Numbered from the stretch's first letter, positions 44,450 to 53,611 are shown. The stretch: DNA of 64,000 nucleotides from Campylobacter blaseri (GCF_013201895.1 NZ_CP053841.1:1426001-1490000); one strand, 5' to 3'. Numbers and translations are program-made. The notes: generated from the letters alone by a model not told the origin.

Positions 44450-45286
44450 TTATTTTTCTCCTTTTATGTATTTGTTATATAAACGCACATTTATATCAAT
44501 ATAATGCTTTCCAGAATAATACCCAATCCACTTATATGTATTAAATGTAGGTATGTCTAAATCTTCATTGTATTTTGTTGGGAATATCTCCCAACCCCAA
44601 TTGTGAAAATACCTATTACCAAGTATCATATCAGGTATTGCATTATAATCAAATGGTCTAACCCTTCTGCTATAAGCTATACTTTCATTGTTTTTATTAT
44701 CTATGATTTCTACCTTATCAACATAGATAAAATATCTTGATATAGGATCTAACAAAACTTCATCTGATTTAACAGTATAGTTCATCTTTGGCATAGTCTC
44801 TTTAGTATAAACTTTTTGTGTTGTTCTTACAATGTCTTGTACTATTGTTTTTGTCATATTATGGTATGGATCATCTGTATCATCTTTAAAAGCTTTAAGT
44901 CTATCCCAAGTTGTAGCATTAGCTTCATATGTATATATCTTGCCATCATCTCCATTTAGTGCCATTGTCTTTAAATGAACTCCATCAAGATAACTTTCTA
45001 TCATTAGTTCTCTATCTTCTTTATTAAATCCTGGATAGATGTTATCTTCCCAATATATACTCATTGGGTATTCTACTTTTTTATTTATATAGTATGGTTT
45101 TGGATATATTGAATAAATAGCACCTACTATATTTGTAATAATGATATCGTATGTTGGGATTAGGATTAGGGTTGCAAGAACAGTATGCCTTATCCATTTT
45201 TTCTGAGTAAATCGTTTTGTTAATTTATATATAAATTTAGCTACTAATATATAAATTAAATAAAAGAAAAGTAAAACAAATACCAT
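44450..45286 (-). CDS. Membrane protein paired with RTX protein 2
   Basis: The 278-residue product has two membrane segments near the N-terminus (VLLFFYLIYILVAKFIY; TVLATLILIPTYDIIITNIV) and a ~220-residue periplasmic-type domain (PKPYYINKKVEYPMSIYWED). It ends 1 base before the RTX 2 start and is the first gene of its operon, behind the shared promoter/leader. No known family. Topology and position parallel the proteins upstream of RTX 1, RTX 3 and the RTX remnant. Confidence 0.75.
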   Translation of the reverse strand: MVFVLLFFYLIYILVAKFIYKLTKRFTQKKWIRHTVLATLILIPTYDIIITNIVGAIYSIYPKPYYINKKVEYPMSIYWEDNIYPGFNKEDRELMIESYLDGVHLKTMALNGDDGKIYTYEANATTWDRLKAFKDDTDDPYHNMTKTIVQDIVRTTQKVYTKETMPKMNYTVKSDEVLLDPISRYFIYVDKVEIIDNKNNESIAYSRRVRPFDYNAIPDMILGNRYFHNWGWEIFPTKYNEDLDIPTFNTYKWIGYYSGKHYIDINVRLYNKYIKGEK

Positions 45287-45341
45287 TAGTTTTTACTCCT
45301 TGTTAGTTGTTTAGAAACAATGTTTTAACATTCAAATTAAA

Positions 45342-45502
45342 CATATTAAATTAATAATAAAATATTAGCTAAGTGGAAATTAAATAATGATAATGATTAT
45401 ATATTATGATTTAATATTTATAGTTTTTTAAATTTAATTTATCTTATCTATTTTTACAAAAATAGATTGTCTATAATATTGTGGGCAATAATAGATTTTA
45501 AG
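45342..45502 (-). promoter_or_regulatory. Shared promoter/leader repeat of the RTX 2-RTX 1 operon
   Basis: About 160 bases here match 50493-50651 closely, including blocks AATATTAGCTAAGTGGAAAT and GGGCAATAATAGATTTTAAG. Both copies stand just upstream of minus-strand operons of membrane and RTX genes. A short leader ORF starting ATG at the inner end of the repeat (coding for M-F-N-L-N-V-K...) is followed by AAGGAG of the first gene. Confidence 0.75.
45383..45401. promoter_or_regulatory. Fur-box-like sequence
   Basis: AATAATGATAATGATTATA matches the classic 19-bp Fur box GATAATGATAATCATTATC at 16 of 19 positions. It sits inside the conserved promoter repeat, about 100 bases upstream of the first gene. 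AT-rich background lowers certainty. Confidence 0.5.
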
Positions 45503-45614
45503 TCTGATCGTTTATCATATATTTTTCTATCAACAAATATCATTGTAAAAATTATTAGTCTAATCATAAATTGAAGTATTTTGTATATTTTTACTTAATA
45601 AACTTTACAAACTT
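45503..45614. other. Short gap between RTX 3 and the next operon's promoter
   Basis: No gene is seen. The gap follows the RTX 3 stop and precedes (on the minus strand) the promoter repeat. No clear terminator hairpin was found. Confidence 0.4.
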
Positions 45615-47465
45615 TTAACTTCCCCATCCACTCATAACAAGTTGCATTGAATTTGTATTATTTTTTATATCATCACTAGTGATGTTTATTAAACCATTAT
45701 TGTCTGAGTAGGAGTTTAGTTGTTCTATAACTTTATTTATTGTTGATGAGCTTATACAATCATTTATATAAGATGTATCTAGTTTATTATCTTTGTCAAA
45801 TATAATGTTTTCAATTTCATTATGTTTTCCAAATATCCATCTGTAATGATTTTTAATTATTATGTTATCATCTGTATCTTTTACATTTATAACTAAATCT
45901 TTATTTTTTATGCTAAGCTCTACATCATCTTTTGATAAACCTTTTAGTATAAGTGTATCATTTCCTCCACTATCTTTTATAATATCTTTTCCATCTCCTT
46001 TATGATATATATAAACATCATCTCCAAAGCCTCCTTGAAGTTTGTCATCTCCTTTACCCCCAATTAATATATCTTTACCAAATTCTCCATCAATGTTATC
46101 ATTTTCATTTTCACCTATTAAAATATCATTTTTATATCCGCCACTTAGATGTGTCTTTGTGTTTGTATCTGCTTTAAGATAAGCTGATTTGAAATTTGTA
46201 TTTAAATAGTTTTCATCTTTTAAACCAAATTTAACTATATCTTTTGAAGTTATAGTTAAAATATCATCATAGTTTAAAGTTTTTCCATCTTTAAACTCTA
46301 TAAAAGATATCTTCTCTTCATTTTTATAAAAGTCTTTTATGGTTATTTGATTATCTTCTTTTTTAATTATTAAATCATCTTTTTTGTTAGTAAAACTTAG
46401 TTCATTTATAGTTGTGTCATCTGTAAATTTAATGATGTTTTTATCAATATTATTTTTATTTGTTTCTATGATAGTATTTTTTCCAAAGTTTGCTTCAAAT
46501 ATGTAGGTATCACTTCCGTTGCCACCTTGTAATACATCATTACCACCTTTACCATTTATGATATTATCTTTTTCATTTCCTATTATTGTTTCATTGCTAT
46601 TTGTGCCTAGATTGCTTGCATCAAATAAAGCATCAGCTAACTCATCTAAGTTATTTGGTTGAAAATACAAGCCACCTGTTTTATCACTATAGTTTTTTAG
46701 ATGCTCCATATTTGAGTTTATAGATATTATGTTTATTTTTACACTATTATCATAAACATTGCTATTATCTAGACTTCTGCTTAAAGAGACTCCAAAATTA
46801 TTTGCCATAGCTATAACTTCGTTCATTCTATGGTTATCATCTCCACCTTCATCAGTCATAAGGTATATCTCTTTACTAAGTCCATTATTTGGAGTAAAGT
46901 TTCTCATGCCCTCTATCATAGCAGCACAATGATATTCTCTTCCGCCATATTCAATATTCACACTATTAATTCCACTTTGAAAAGAAGCATAGTTATCATA
47001 AGTTCCTATTGTTCTTATGTTGTTATCACTAAATGTTACAATTGAAATTTTAGAATACACATTTTTATCTGTATTTGATTTAAATATATTATTAGCTATT
47101 AATTTAGCATTATTTTTAGCAGTTTGTATATCATCACCCATTGAACCAGTTGTATCTATAACTATAGCAACTTCTTTTCCTAATTTATCAATTAAATTTA
47201 TCCCTAAACTTTTTTCATCTTTTTTATAGTTTTTTATGGTTAAGCTTTGTTTTTCATCTTTAGTTAAAACTTTTAAAGTTAAGCTTGATTCATTGTATTT
47301 ATATATAAACTTGTCATCTTCATAAGTATCTTTTTTATCTTTAACTTTTTCTTTTGCTCCAGTTAGATTTATATTATTAAAATGAACCTCTCCTTTACCA
47401 TCACTATCTTCTATGATATCTTTGTCTCCTGCATAGTAGGTGTCAAAACCTTTGCCACCAAACAT
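45613..47465. repeat. 1.85-kb near-identical repeat, copy in RTX 3
   Basis: This matches 38737-40589 with two noticed differences. It covers the 3' two thirds of the RTX 3 gene: the VWA domain and all of the terminal RTX blocks. Confidence 0.9.
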
Positions 47466-48458
47466 AGTGTCTTTTTTATCTCCACCTATTAAAGTATCAT
47501 TTCCATCTCCACCTTCTAAGATATCTTCAGCCTCCGTTCCTTTTATGGTGTCAGAACCACTTCCACCAATATAGTGAATTCCTTTTATTCTATTTTTATT
47601 ATAATAAAATTTTATTTTACCATCAAGATTTTCTGTAGACAAGATATCGCTATTTTCAGAACCATATACAATAGTCTTACCTTTATCATCTATAAATTTA
47701 GTAGTACCATTATCCCACAATTTATCCACTAGCTTGCTCATTGGCTGCAATAAGCCAATATATGTTCCATAATTTTCTTCGTCATATCTTTTTATGTCAT
47801 TTTTATAATCGCTAAAACTATACTTTATCAATTTTCCATAATTATTATAATCTGGATTATTAATATTTTCTTTTTTATAGCTAGGATACGTTATTTTTAA
47901 TGTTTTTCCTATATTATATGGATCAATATCATTCTTAATTAAACTATTTCCTATATCTACAATCCAACTACCTCCTTTAAAATCAAAATCTTCTTTCCCA
48001 GGAAGTATAGCAAAATTTTCAATATACTTATTTCCATTTTCATCAATAACAAATTTAGCATTCTTTGTTAGAAAATAAAGCTGAGTATTAAACATATAAG
48101 TTCTCTCTGCCCATTCTTTTTCATTTTTCCCTTTAAAATCAACTTGTTTAAAACTATAGCTTCTTTTACCGGGTATTTCGTTTAGTTCATAATCCTTTCT
48201 TTCCCCCTTTTTAACATTTTTACCAAAGTCATCACTAAAAAAATTTGAAACTTTTTCTATTTGAGAGGCATTAGCAAATCTCCCAAAAGATTTCATATAT
48301 TCATCTATATCAGATACATACAATGTAATATTTTCTCTATTCATAAATGAACCACTTTTCAGCTCTTCAAATGAAGGTTTATCCTTTTTGCCATATAGAT
48401 ATAAATTTGTTATAGTTTCAGCATTCAATTCATCTATACTTAAATTAATTTGTTTCAT
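45615..48458 (-). CDS. RTX protein 3: unrecognised N-terminal domain, VWA domain and RTX repeats
   Basis: The 947-residue product begins with a ~270-residue domain without a recognised family (MKQINLSIDELNAETITNLY) that is not a lipase, then an RTX block (GSGSDTIKGTEAEDILEGGD, GGDKKDTMFGGKGFD) and the same VWA/RTX C-terminus as RTX 1 (MIDAS about residue 427). Its first ~65 residues resemble the 79-residue protein at 49044. AAGGA precedes the ATG, which overlaps the upstream membrane-protein stop by 4 bases. It should be a T1SS substrate. Confidence 0.87.
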   Translation of the reverse strand: MKQINLSIDELNAETITNLYLYGKKDKPSFEELKSGSFMNRENITLYVSDIDEYMKSFGRFANASQIEKVSNFFSDDFGKNVKKGERKDYELNEIPGKRSYSFKQVDFKGKNEKEWAERTYMFNTQLYFLTKNAKFVIDENGNKYIENFAILPGKEDFDFKGGSWIVDIGNSLIKNDIDPYNIGKTLKITYPSYKKENINNPDYNNYGKLIKYSFSDYKNDIKRYDEENYGTYIGLLQPMSKLVDKLWDNGTTKFIDDKGKTIVYGSENSDILSTENLDGKIKFYYNKNRIKGIHYIGGSGSDTIKGTEAEDILEGGDGNDTLIGGDKKDTMFGGKGFDTYYAGDKDIIEDSDGKGEVHFNNINLTGAKEKVKDKKDTYEDDKFIYKYNESSLTLKVLTKDEKQSLTIKNYKKDEKSLGINLIDKLGKEVAIVIDTTGSMGDDIQTAKNNAKLIANNIFKSNTDKNVYSKISIVTFSDNNIRTIGTYDNYASFQSGINSVNIEYGGREYHCAAMIEGMRNFTPNNGLSKEIYLMTDEGGDDNHRMNEVIAMANNFGVSLSRSLDNSNVYDNSVKINIISINSNMEHLKNYSDKTGGLYFQPNNLDELADALFDASNLGTNSNETIIGNEKDNIINGKGGNDVLQGGNGSDTYIFEANFGKNTIIETNKNNIDKNIIKFTDDTTINELSFTNKKDDLIIKKEDNQITIKDFYKNEEKISFIEFKDGKTLNYDDILTITSKDIVKFGLKDENYLNTNFKSAYLKADTNTKTHLSGGYKNDILIGENENDNIDGEFGKDILIGGKGDDKLQGGFGDDVYIYHKGDGKDIIKDSGGNDTLILKGLSKDDVELSIKNKDLVINVKDTDDNIIIKNHYRWIFGKHNEIENIIFDKDNKLDTSYINDCISSSTINKVIEQLNSYSDNNGLINITSDDIKNNTNSMQLVMSGWGS

Positions 48459-49027
48459 TTTCCATCCTTTTTATTAAATTCTAAATTTTCACAATAAGTT
48501 TCACCCCAAGATTGATATAGATCAAACCTAGGATATTTTTCATTTCCTATATAGTTATACATATAATATTCTCCCATTGTTTGGTAGTTCCTGCATCTTT
48601 GATTATTATCATTAAAATACCAATCTAATGACAAAGATTTATGAAATTCAACTGTTTCTTTATCAAAATTATAAACAAGCATTATTTGTTGCATTTCATC
48701 TAAATAATTAAAATTAAAATTAAATCTAAACTCACATTGCGAATTATTATTTTCAGTTTCTATAACTTCTAAGCAATCTTTATAAAATTTATACTTATAT
48801 TTTTCTTGCTTTTTTATAAGTTCCAACAAACTATCAACACTTAATTTGTCTTTTTTTATGTCAATGATTTTCCAAAATTTAATTTCTTCATTCATTATTG
48901 ATTCATATAATAAAATTCTCGCCTTATCATATCTATGAAAATAGTAATTTAAAAAAATAAGAGTGTATATAGTAAAAACAAAACCGCAAAATACTAAAAA
49001 TATAATAATTATTTTTTTAAATTTCAT
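48455..49027 (-). CDS. Membrane-anchored protein paired with RTX protein 3
   Basis: The 190-residue product has one N-terminal membrane helix (FKKIIIIFLVFCGFVFTIYTLIF region, shown in part) and a soluble domain with conserved-looking Cys and aromatic residues (YPRFDLYQSWGETYCENLEF). Its N-terminus is similar to that of the 325-residue protein at 49312 (both MKFKK plus a hydrophobic run with FLVF). It overlaps RTX 3 by 4 bases. No known family; likely RTX 3 partner. Confidence 0.75.
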   Translation of the reverse strand: MKFKKIIIIFLVFCGFVFTIYTLIFLNYYFHRYDKARILLYESIMNEEIKFWKIIDIKKDKLSVDSLLELIKKQEKYKYKFYKDCLEVIETENNNSQCEFRFNFNFNYLDEMQQIMLVYNFDKETVEFHKSLSLDWYFNDNNQRCRNYQTMGEYYMYNYIGNEKYPRFDLYQSWGETYCENLEFNKKDGK

Positions 49028-49062
49028 ATTTTGTTACCTTTGGTTAGATTGTATGTTGACAT
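49024..49062 (-). CDS. 12-residue ORF MSTYNLTKGNKI, relic of a leader peptide gene
   Basis: The ATG has a strong AAGGAG 5-6 bases upstream and the TGA overlaps the next gene's ATG, exactly as the 56-residue ORF at 50286 overlaps the gene at 50289. Both end in a similar way (NLTKGNKI and NQTKGNTI). It overlaps the 79-residue remnant in another frame. It looks like the residual 3' end of such a small gene, still usable as a coupling leader. Confidence 0.4.
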   Translation of the reverse strand: MSTYNLTKGNKI

Positions 49063-49283
49063 TGTTTCTCCTTTAAAAGTTTAAAATCTTTTGCATTTAC
49101 AAAATTTCCTAGTTTTTTAGCTAACTCCTCGCCATCTACATTTAAAGTAATACCTTCTTTTCTGTCTATCCATTTAGTATCTGCTATCTCACTTTTACTA
49201 GGAGCATTCTTTTGTCCCCACAAGTAGTAGCTTAATACCTCACTTGAATAATCACCATTTAAATCTAATTTATATGTTGCCAT
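49044..49283 (-). pseudogene. Remnant of an RTX 3-like N-terminal domain
   Basis: The 79-residue product (MATYKLDLNGDYSSEVLSYY) aligns with residues 1-65 of RTX 3: for example YYLWGQKNAPSKSEI against LYLYGKKDKPSFEEL and EELAKKLGNFVNAKDF against DEYMKSFGRFANASQI. It then runs into unrelated sequence and stops. It has AAGGA upstream. It is most likely the 5' stub of a deleted RTX gene, retained behind its membrane partner. Confidence 0.7.
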
Positions 49284-49311
49284 TGTTTTTCCTTTGTTTT
49301 AAGTTTTTAAT

Positions 49312-50289
49312 TTATCTAAAATAATCTTCCAAGTATGATGCAACTTCTTTATCAATACTATAATTCACATTTCCACAATTATCTATTTTTCGTGAATATC
49401 TATTTTTCTTTTTTACAATCTCTTTATGCTCATCAATAATTTTGTTTATAGATTTATTTTTATAATAATCTTTGCTATTAATTTGTATGTCTATAGTGGT
49501 TTTTATAATACCTTCTTCTGAAAAAATAAGGCTATTATTTAAGTATATTTCATATCTTTTTTTACACATATCCGTATAAATAACTGGCTTTTTAAACCCA
49601 GCTATATTTGTTTTTGTATCTATTTGAAAAAGCTCATCTAAATTTGCTACTTTTAGATTATCATTAGAAAAGAAATTCTCATTATTTATATTTGTTCTTA
49701 AATACTCTTCCCAATTATCAATGGTAAAGTTTTCATATATATAGTATTTATTGTCTTTTGTGGTATTTTTACTACAATTATGCATAAAATAATCAATTTT
49801 TTCATTTAGAATTTTATACTTTTCTATATAATCAAAAACAGCTTTTTTATATAACTCCTCTTTCGGTAGTATTCTGTCTTCTTTTAAACAATATCCTTGT
49901 TTATATTTTTCTTTTTTAAATATAGTAGTTAAGCTTATGCCATATTTATTAGAGTAATCAGGCATAGTTCTTATAAAGATTAAAGTTAAGGCTATGATTA
50001 CTAAAAAAGCTAAGAGTATCTTTTGTTTTTTAAAAAAGTGTTTTAGTATGAGATATAATATTAGTAGAGATATTGCAAACAATACTATTAAGCATAGTAT
50101 TGGATAAGATGTTGTAAGGTTGTTAAATAAATCTGATGTTGTCTCAACGAAATTTGATATAAGAATTGCTATTGTTAAAACAGTACCACCAACTAATATT
50201 GAAAATTCATATTCAGAAGTATATACTTCAAATGATATATAACCTACGATAAATACTAAAAAAAGCAATAATAGTTTTTTAAATTTCAT
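49312..50289 (-). CDS. Membrane protein at the head of the RTX 3 operon
   Basis: The 325-residue product has about four membrane segments (LLLLFLVFIVGYISFEVY; ILVGGTVLTIAILISNF; YPILCLIVLFAISLLILYLI; ILLAFLVIIALTLIFI) and a C-terminal soluble domain (~200 residues, Lys/Asn-rich with CKKRYEIYLNN). It precedes the RTX stub, so it appears to be the partner of a lost RTX protein. Its start overlaps the stop of the 56-residue ORF. No family recognised. Confidence 0.73.
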   Translation of the reverse strand: MKFKKLLLLFLVFIVGYISFEVYTSEYEFSILVGGTVLTIAILISNFVETTSDLFNNLTTSYPILCLIVLFAISLLILYLILKHFFKKQKILLAFLVIIALTLIFIRTMPDYSNKYGISLTTIFKKEKYKQGYCLKEDRILPKEELYKKAVFDYIEKYKILNEKIDYFMHNCSKNTTKDNKYYIYENFTIDNWEEYLRTNINNENFFSNDNLKVANLDELFQIDTKTNIAGFKKPVIYTDMCKKRYEIYLNNSLIFSEEGIIKTTIDIQINSKDYYKNKSINKIIDEHKEIVKKKNRYSRKIDNCGNVNYSIDKEVASYLEDYFR

Positions 50290-50456
50290 ATTGTGTTACC
50301 TTTGGTTTGGTTTTTATAATTTAAATTTGATTGATTGTTTAAGCTATTATCTGCTTGGTTAAAGTTACTATTTTTATTATCTAAATTTAAATCTTTTTTG
50401 GATGTTTTTGTTTTACTATTAGCTAAGTTATTATTTAGCTTTGTATTTTTATCCAT
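50286..50456 (-). CDS. 56-residue Asn/Lys-rich leader-like protein
   Basis: The start at 50456 is chosen because AAGGAA lies 5 bases upstream; an in-frame ATG at 50495 inside the promoter repeat has none. The product (MDKNTKLNNNLANSKTKTSK, ending NQTKGNTI) is about one third Asn, very polar, without hydrophobic or structured parts. The TGA overlaps the next start. It may be a translational coupling peptide. Its repetitive N/K/S composition is unlike any known family. Confidence 0.5.
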   Translation of the reverse strand: MDKNTKLNNNLANSKTKTSKKDLNLDNKNSNFNQADNSLNNQSNLNYKNQTKGNTI

Positions 50457-50492
50457 CTGTTTCCTTTTAGGCGGATTATTATTTAAATTTAG

Positions 50493-50651
50493 CATATTAA
50501 ATTATTAATAAAATATTAGCTAAGTGGAAATTAAATAATGATAATAATTATATATTACGCTTTAAAATTTATAATTTTTTAAATTTAATTTATCTTGTTT
50601 ATTTTATAAAATATATTGCTTATAGTATTGTGGGTAATAATAGATTTTAAG
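50493..50651 (-). promoter_or_regulatory. Shared promoter/leader repeat of the RTX 3 operon
   Basis: It matches 45342-45502. A Fur-box-like sequence, AATAATGATAATAATTATA (50534-50552, 16 of 19 to the classic box), sits at the same place as in the other copy. The repeat ends at the ATG 50495 of an in-frame leader extension. Confidence 0.75.
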
Positions 50652-51043
50652 AATTTTATCAGATGAAATAACAAAAATTCACAAGATGCTAAAAATAACA
50701 AAATTAGATATTTTTTAACAGCTTGGAATTAATATAAAAAATAAAACATAAATTTTTATAGAAAGTTTTGTAAAATATTTTATTGTTTATCTGTATATAG
50801 TAAAAAACTATAAAAACATATACAAACTATACGCAATTAATACCAAAATTTTAAATAATACTATATATGTGAAATAAAATTCATAAGCAATAATGTAATT
50901 ATAAAATCTATTAAATAAGCACTTAAAGATATTTTGAAATTTTACTCAAAAATAATTTTAATAATAAATATAAAAGTTGATTTTTGATACCATTTTTATA
51001 TAATATAAATTTTTAACCTATGCTTAAATACGGAGGGTTGCAA
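50652..51043. other. AT-rich divergent promoter region
   Basis: No gene is supported in this ~390-base stretch between the RTX 3 operon and the pentapeptide-repeat gene. A TATAAT-like box near 51000 (TATATAATATAAAT) could drive the latter. Nothing else stands out. Confidence 0.4.
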
Positions 51044-53611
51044 ATGGACTTAGATATAAATGCCATTTTAAAGATTCAAGAAAACATAGAACAAACAGAG
51101 CTTGAAAAAATTAAAAAATTAGGAATTGTTTCTAGTATTGCAGAATCAAATGATTCATTAAAATTATACTCAATTAAAAAATCAAAATATAACAATCAAA
51201 CTTTTTTCATTCTAAATGGCTTTGTTTTCGACTCAAAATTAAAATCTGAAAACTCTATGGACTTAGAAAAATATTTACAAAATGATGAATTAAATATCAT
51301 TCTTAATCAATGTTTTTATGAGAAAAACCAAACAACAATTAAAAATTTAAAGGAACTTAAGCGAAAAATCATAATTTGCAATTGTAAACTTCCTGATATT
51401 AGTTCTTGTGAATTTGAAAATGAATTAATTACATGCAACAGCGATAATGTTAGTTTTAGCGGATGTAAATTTGCAGACAAAGTTTACGTTGAAGGAGATG
51501 TTAGTTTTAATACATGTGAATTTTGTGAAGATGTTATTTCTAAAAATGCTGATAGTAATATGTGTTTTGCAAGTAGTATTTTTAATAAATCTTTTGAATT
51601 GAGTTCAGAAAATGATTTAAAAAATATAAATTTTGAAGCATCTAATTTTAAGCAAAAAATCATTTTAGATATTAAAAAATTTAATGTTGTAAATTTTGCA
51701 TTATCTACATTTGAATCTTATTTTGATTTAAGGGGCAAATGTTTTAATGGAGAAGAGATAAATTTTACCAAGGCTATTTTTGAGCAATCTGTAAGTTTTT
51801 ACAGGAGTATATTTGAATGTGAAATCATTTTAGAACAAGCTCAATTTACAAAAGATGCAACTTTTAGTCAAGCAAATTTTAAAAATATACTTAAATTAAA
51901 TAAAACAAAGTTTAACGATGAAGTAAAATTTTATAAAACACAATTTAATAAAATAATATTAACAGAAGCATATTGTGCAAATAAAGCAAATTTTTCAAAT
52001 GCAAAATTTAACGATAAAGCTTATTTTACGGATACGATTTTTAAAATGAATGCAAATTTTAAATCTGCTATTTTTCATGATGATGCAAGATTTTTAAATA
52101 CAGAGTTTCATGGCGAAATAAACTTTAAAGATACAGTATTTAATGGTGAAGCAAATTTTAAAACAGATAAAAATGTTATTTTTGCAAAAGAGGCAAATTT
52201 TAGCAACACAACTTTTGAAAAAAATGCTTATTTTAACAATAGAATTTTTGAAGATTTTGTTGATTTTCACGAAGCTAATTTCAAAAAAGTTGCTTGTTTT
52301 TATAGTGTGATATTTAAAAAACCAGTTAATTTCTCATCAAGTATTTTTGATGGTGCTTTAAATTTTGTTAATGCAAAAACTGATTTTACATACGAAGAAT
52401 TTAAAAAATTCATTGAACATAAAAGCATAAATGATGACCAAAATAAAGAAATAGATGAATGTATAAAAGTAACAAATGATTTTAGAGACGGCTTTAGGCT
52501 TATAAAACATACTCTAAGCAACAAAGGCAATGCGCTAGATGCAAGTTTGTTTCATCGTTTGGAATTATATTGTAAAGAGCTGGAGATAGAGATAGGATTT
52601 AGACTAGAAAATCCAAAGGTTAAAAAGAATGAAAAGGATAAGGCGGTAAGTTTTATTAATAAAACACAAAGCATACCTAAAAATAAAAATAATCTAGAGA
52701 TGTTTTTAGATTTAATAACATTAAAATTATATAGAAATACTAGTGATCATCATACAAATTTATTTAAAATAATAAACTTCACTATTCTAAGCATCGCTAT
52801 ATATATGTCGTCTTTATATATTTTTGATAATTTTTTATTGGAAATAATGATTAATAAGCCTGATGGATTGATAATGTTAATGATACCAATTTGTTTTGCT
52901 GCATTGGTAATATATCTAATGTATTTAGTGATAAAGTACAAAAATTTATGGATGATCCCAATGTTAAAAATATTCATATATGCTATTTTTTCCATGATGA
53001 TTATAATCAAAGCAATAGATTATTCTATTTATAGCATTGCTTTTATACTTTTGTACTTATTGCTATATATCATATTTTTTTATTTGATTAGGTTTAATTT
53101 TATATGCTTTATAATTTGTTTAATTTTTATTTCTATATTTCTTGATAATCCTACTTTAATGACACCGTTTACTGGCATGATTATATCAGAACAAATGGTT
53201 AAAAGTAAATTTGAATCATATAAAACAATATATGATAATAACAGTCTAAATAATATGCTTTGGGATGCAAATTTTACCAATGTAAAAAATGAAAATAAAC
53301 TAAATTTTATAATTAAAAATAGAAAAATTATTTTAGAAAGATTAGATTATGATAAAACGCCATTAATTACTTTTATAAAACAACCTATAGGAAGTATTCA
53401 AAAATTAATAGATTATTATACTGGTAATAAAAATATACAAAAAACAGAAGCGCCTAAAAAGTCATACACCAAAGCCTTAAATGCTCTAAAGCATGATGAG
53501 ATAATGCAAAAAGTACAAAAGAGTTCAAATTTACTTTATAGTTTTAATATGTTGCTTGTCTTTTATTCACTTGCTAAAACTGCACGTAAAAACTCGCTTA
53601 TACCAAACTAA
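51044..53611 (+). CDS. Pentapeptide-repeat membrane protein
   Basis: The start at 51044 has GGAGG 7 bases upstream; an earlier in-frame ATG at 51020 does not. The 855-residue product has a pentapeptide-like beta-helix region (about residues 110-470) with paired repeats such as ANFSNAKFNDKAYFTDTIFK and ANFKSAIFHDDARFLNTEF. A helical linker follows, then five hydrophobic segments (about residues 580-720) and a ~140-residue cytoplasmic tail. Such repeat-plus-membrane proteins are poorly characterised. It is next to a Gabija-like system, but separated by its own ~370-base gap. Confidence 0.8.
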   Translation: MDLDINAILKIQENIEQTELEKIKKLGIVSSIAESNDSLKLYSIKKSKYNNQTFFILNGFVFDSKLKSENSMDLEKYLQNDELNIILNQCFYEKNQTTIKNLKELKRKIIICNCKLPDISSCEFENELITCNSDNVSFSGCKFADKVYVEGDVSFNTCEFCEDVISKNADSNMCFASSIFNKSFELSSENDLKNINFEASNFKQKIILDIKKFNVVNFALSTFESYFDLRGKCFNGEEINFTKAIFEQSVSFYRSIFECEIILEQAQFTKDATFSQANFKNILKLNKTKFNDEVKFYKTQFNKIILTEAYCANKANFSNAKFNDKAYFTDTIFKMNANFKSAIFHDDARFLNTEFHGEINFKDTVFNGEANFKTDKNVIFAKEANFSNTTFEKNAYFNNRIFEDFVDFHEANFKKVACFYSVIFKKPVNFSSSIFDGALNFVNAKTDFTYEEFKKFIEHKSINDDQNKEIDECIKVTNDFRDGFRLIKHTLSNKGNALDASLFHRLELYCKELEIEIGFRLENPKVKKNEKDKAVSFINKTQSIPKNKNNLEMFLDLITLKLYRNTSDHHTNLFKIINFTILSIAIYMSSLYIFDNFLLEIMINKPDGLIMLMIPICFAALVIYLMYLVIKYKNLWMIPMLKIFIYAIFSMMIIIKAIDYSIYSIAFILLYLLLYIIFFYLIRFNFICFIICLIFISIFLDNPTLMTPFTGMIISEQMVKSKFESYKTIYDNNSLNNMLWDANFTNVKNENKLNFIIKNRKIILERLDYDKTPLITFIKQPIGSIQKLIDYYTGNKNIQKTEAPKKSYTKALNALKHDEIMQKVQKSSNLLYSFNMLLVFYSLAKTARKNSLIPN

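Noticed and set aside
38739-48458. Repeated plus-strand frames inside the two RTX 1.85-kb repeats
   Set aside because: They occur twice only because the sense-strand DNA is duplicated; no ribosome site or known domain.
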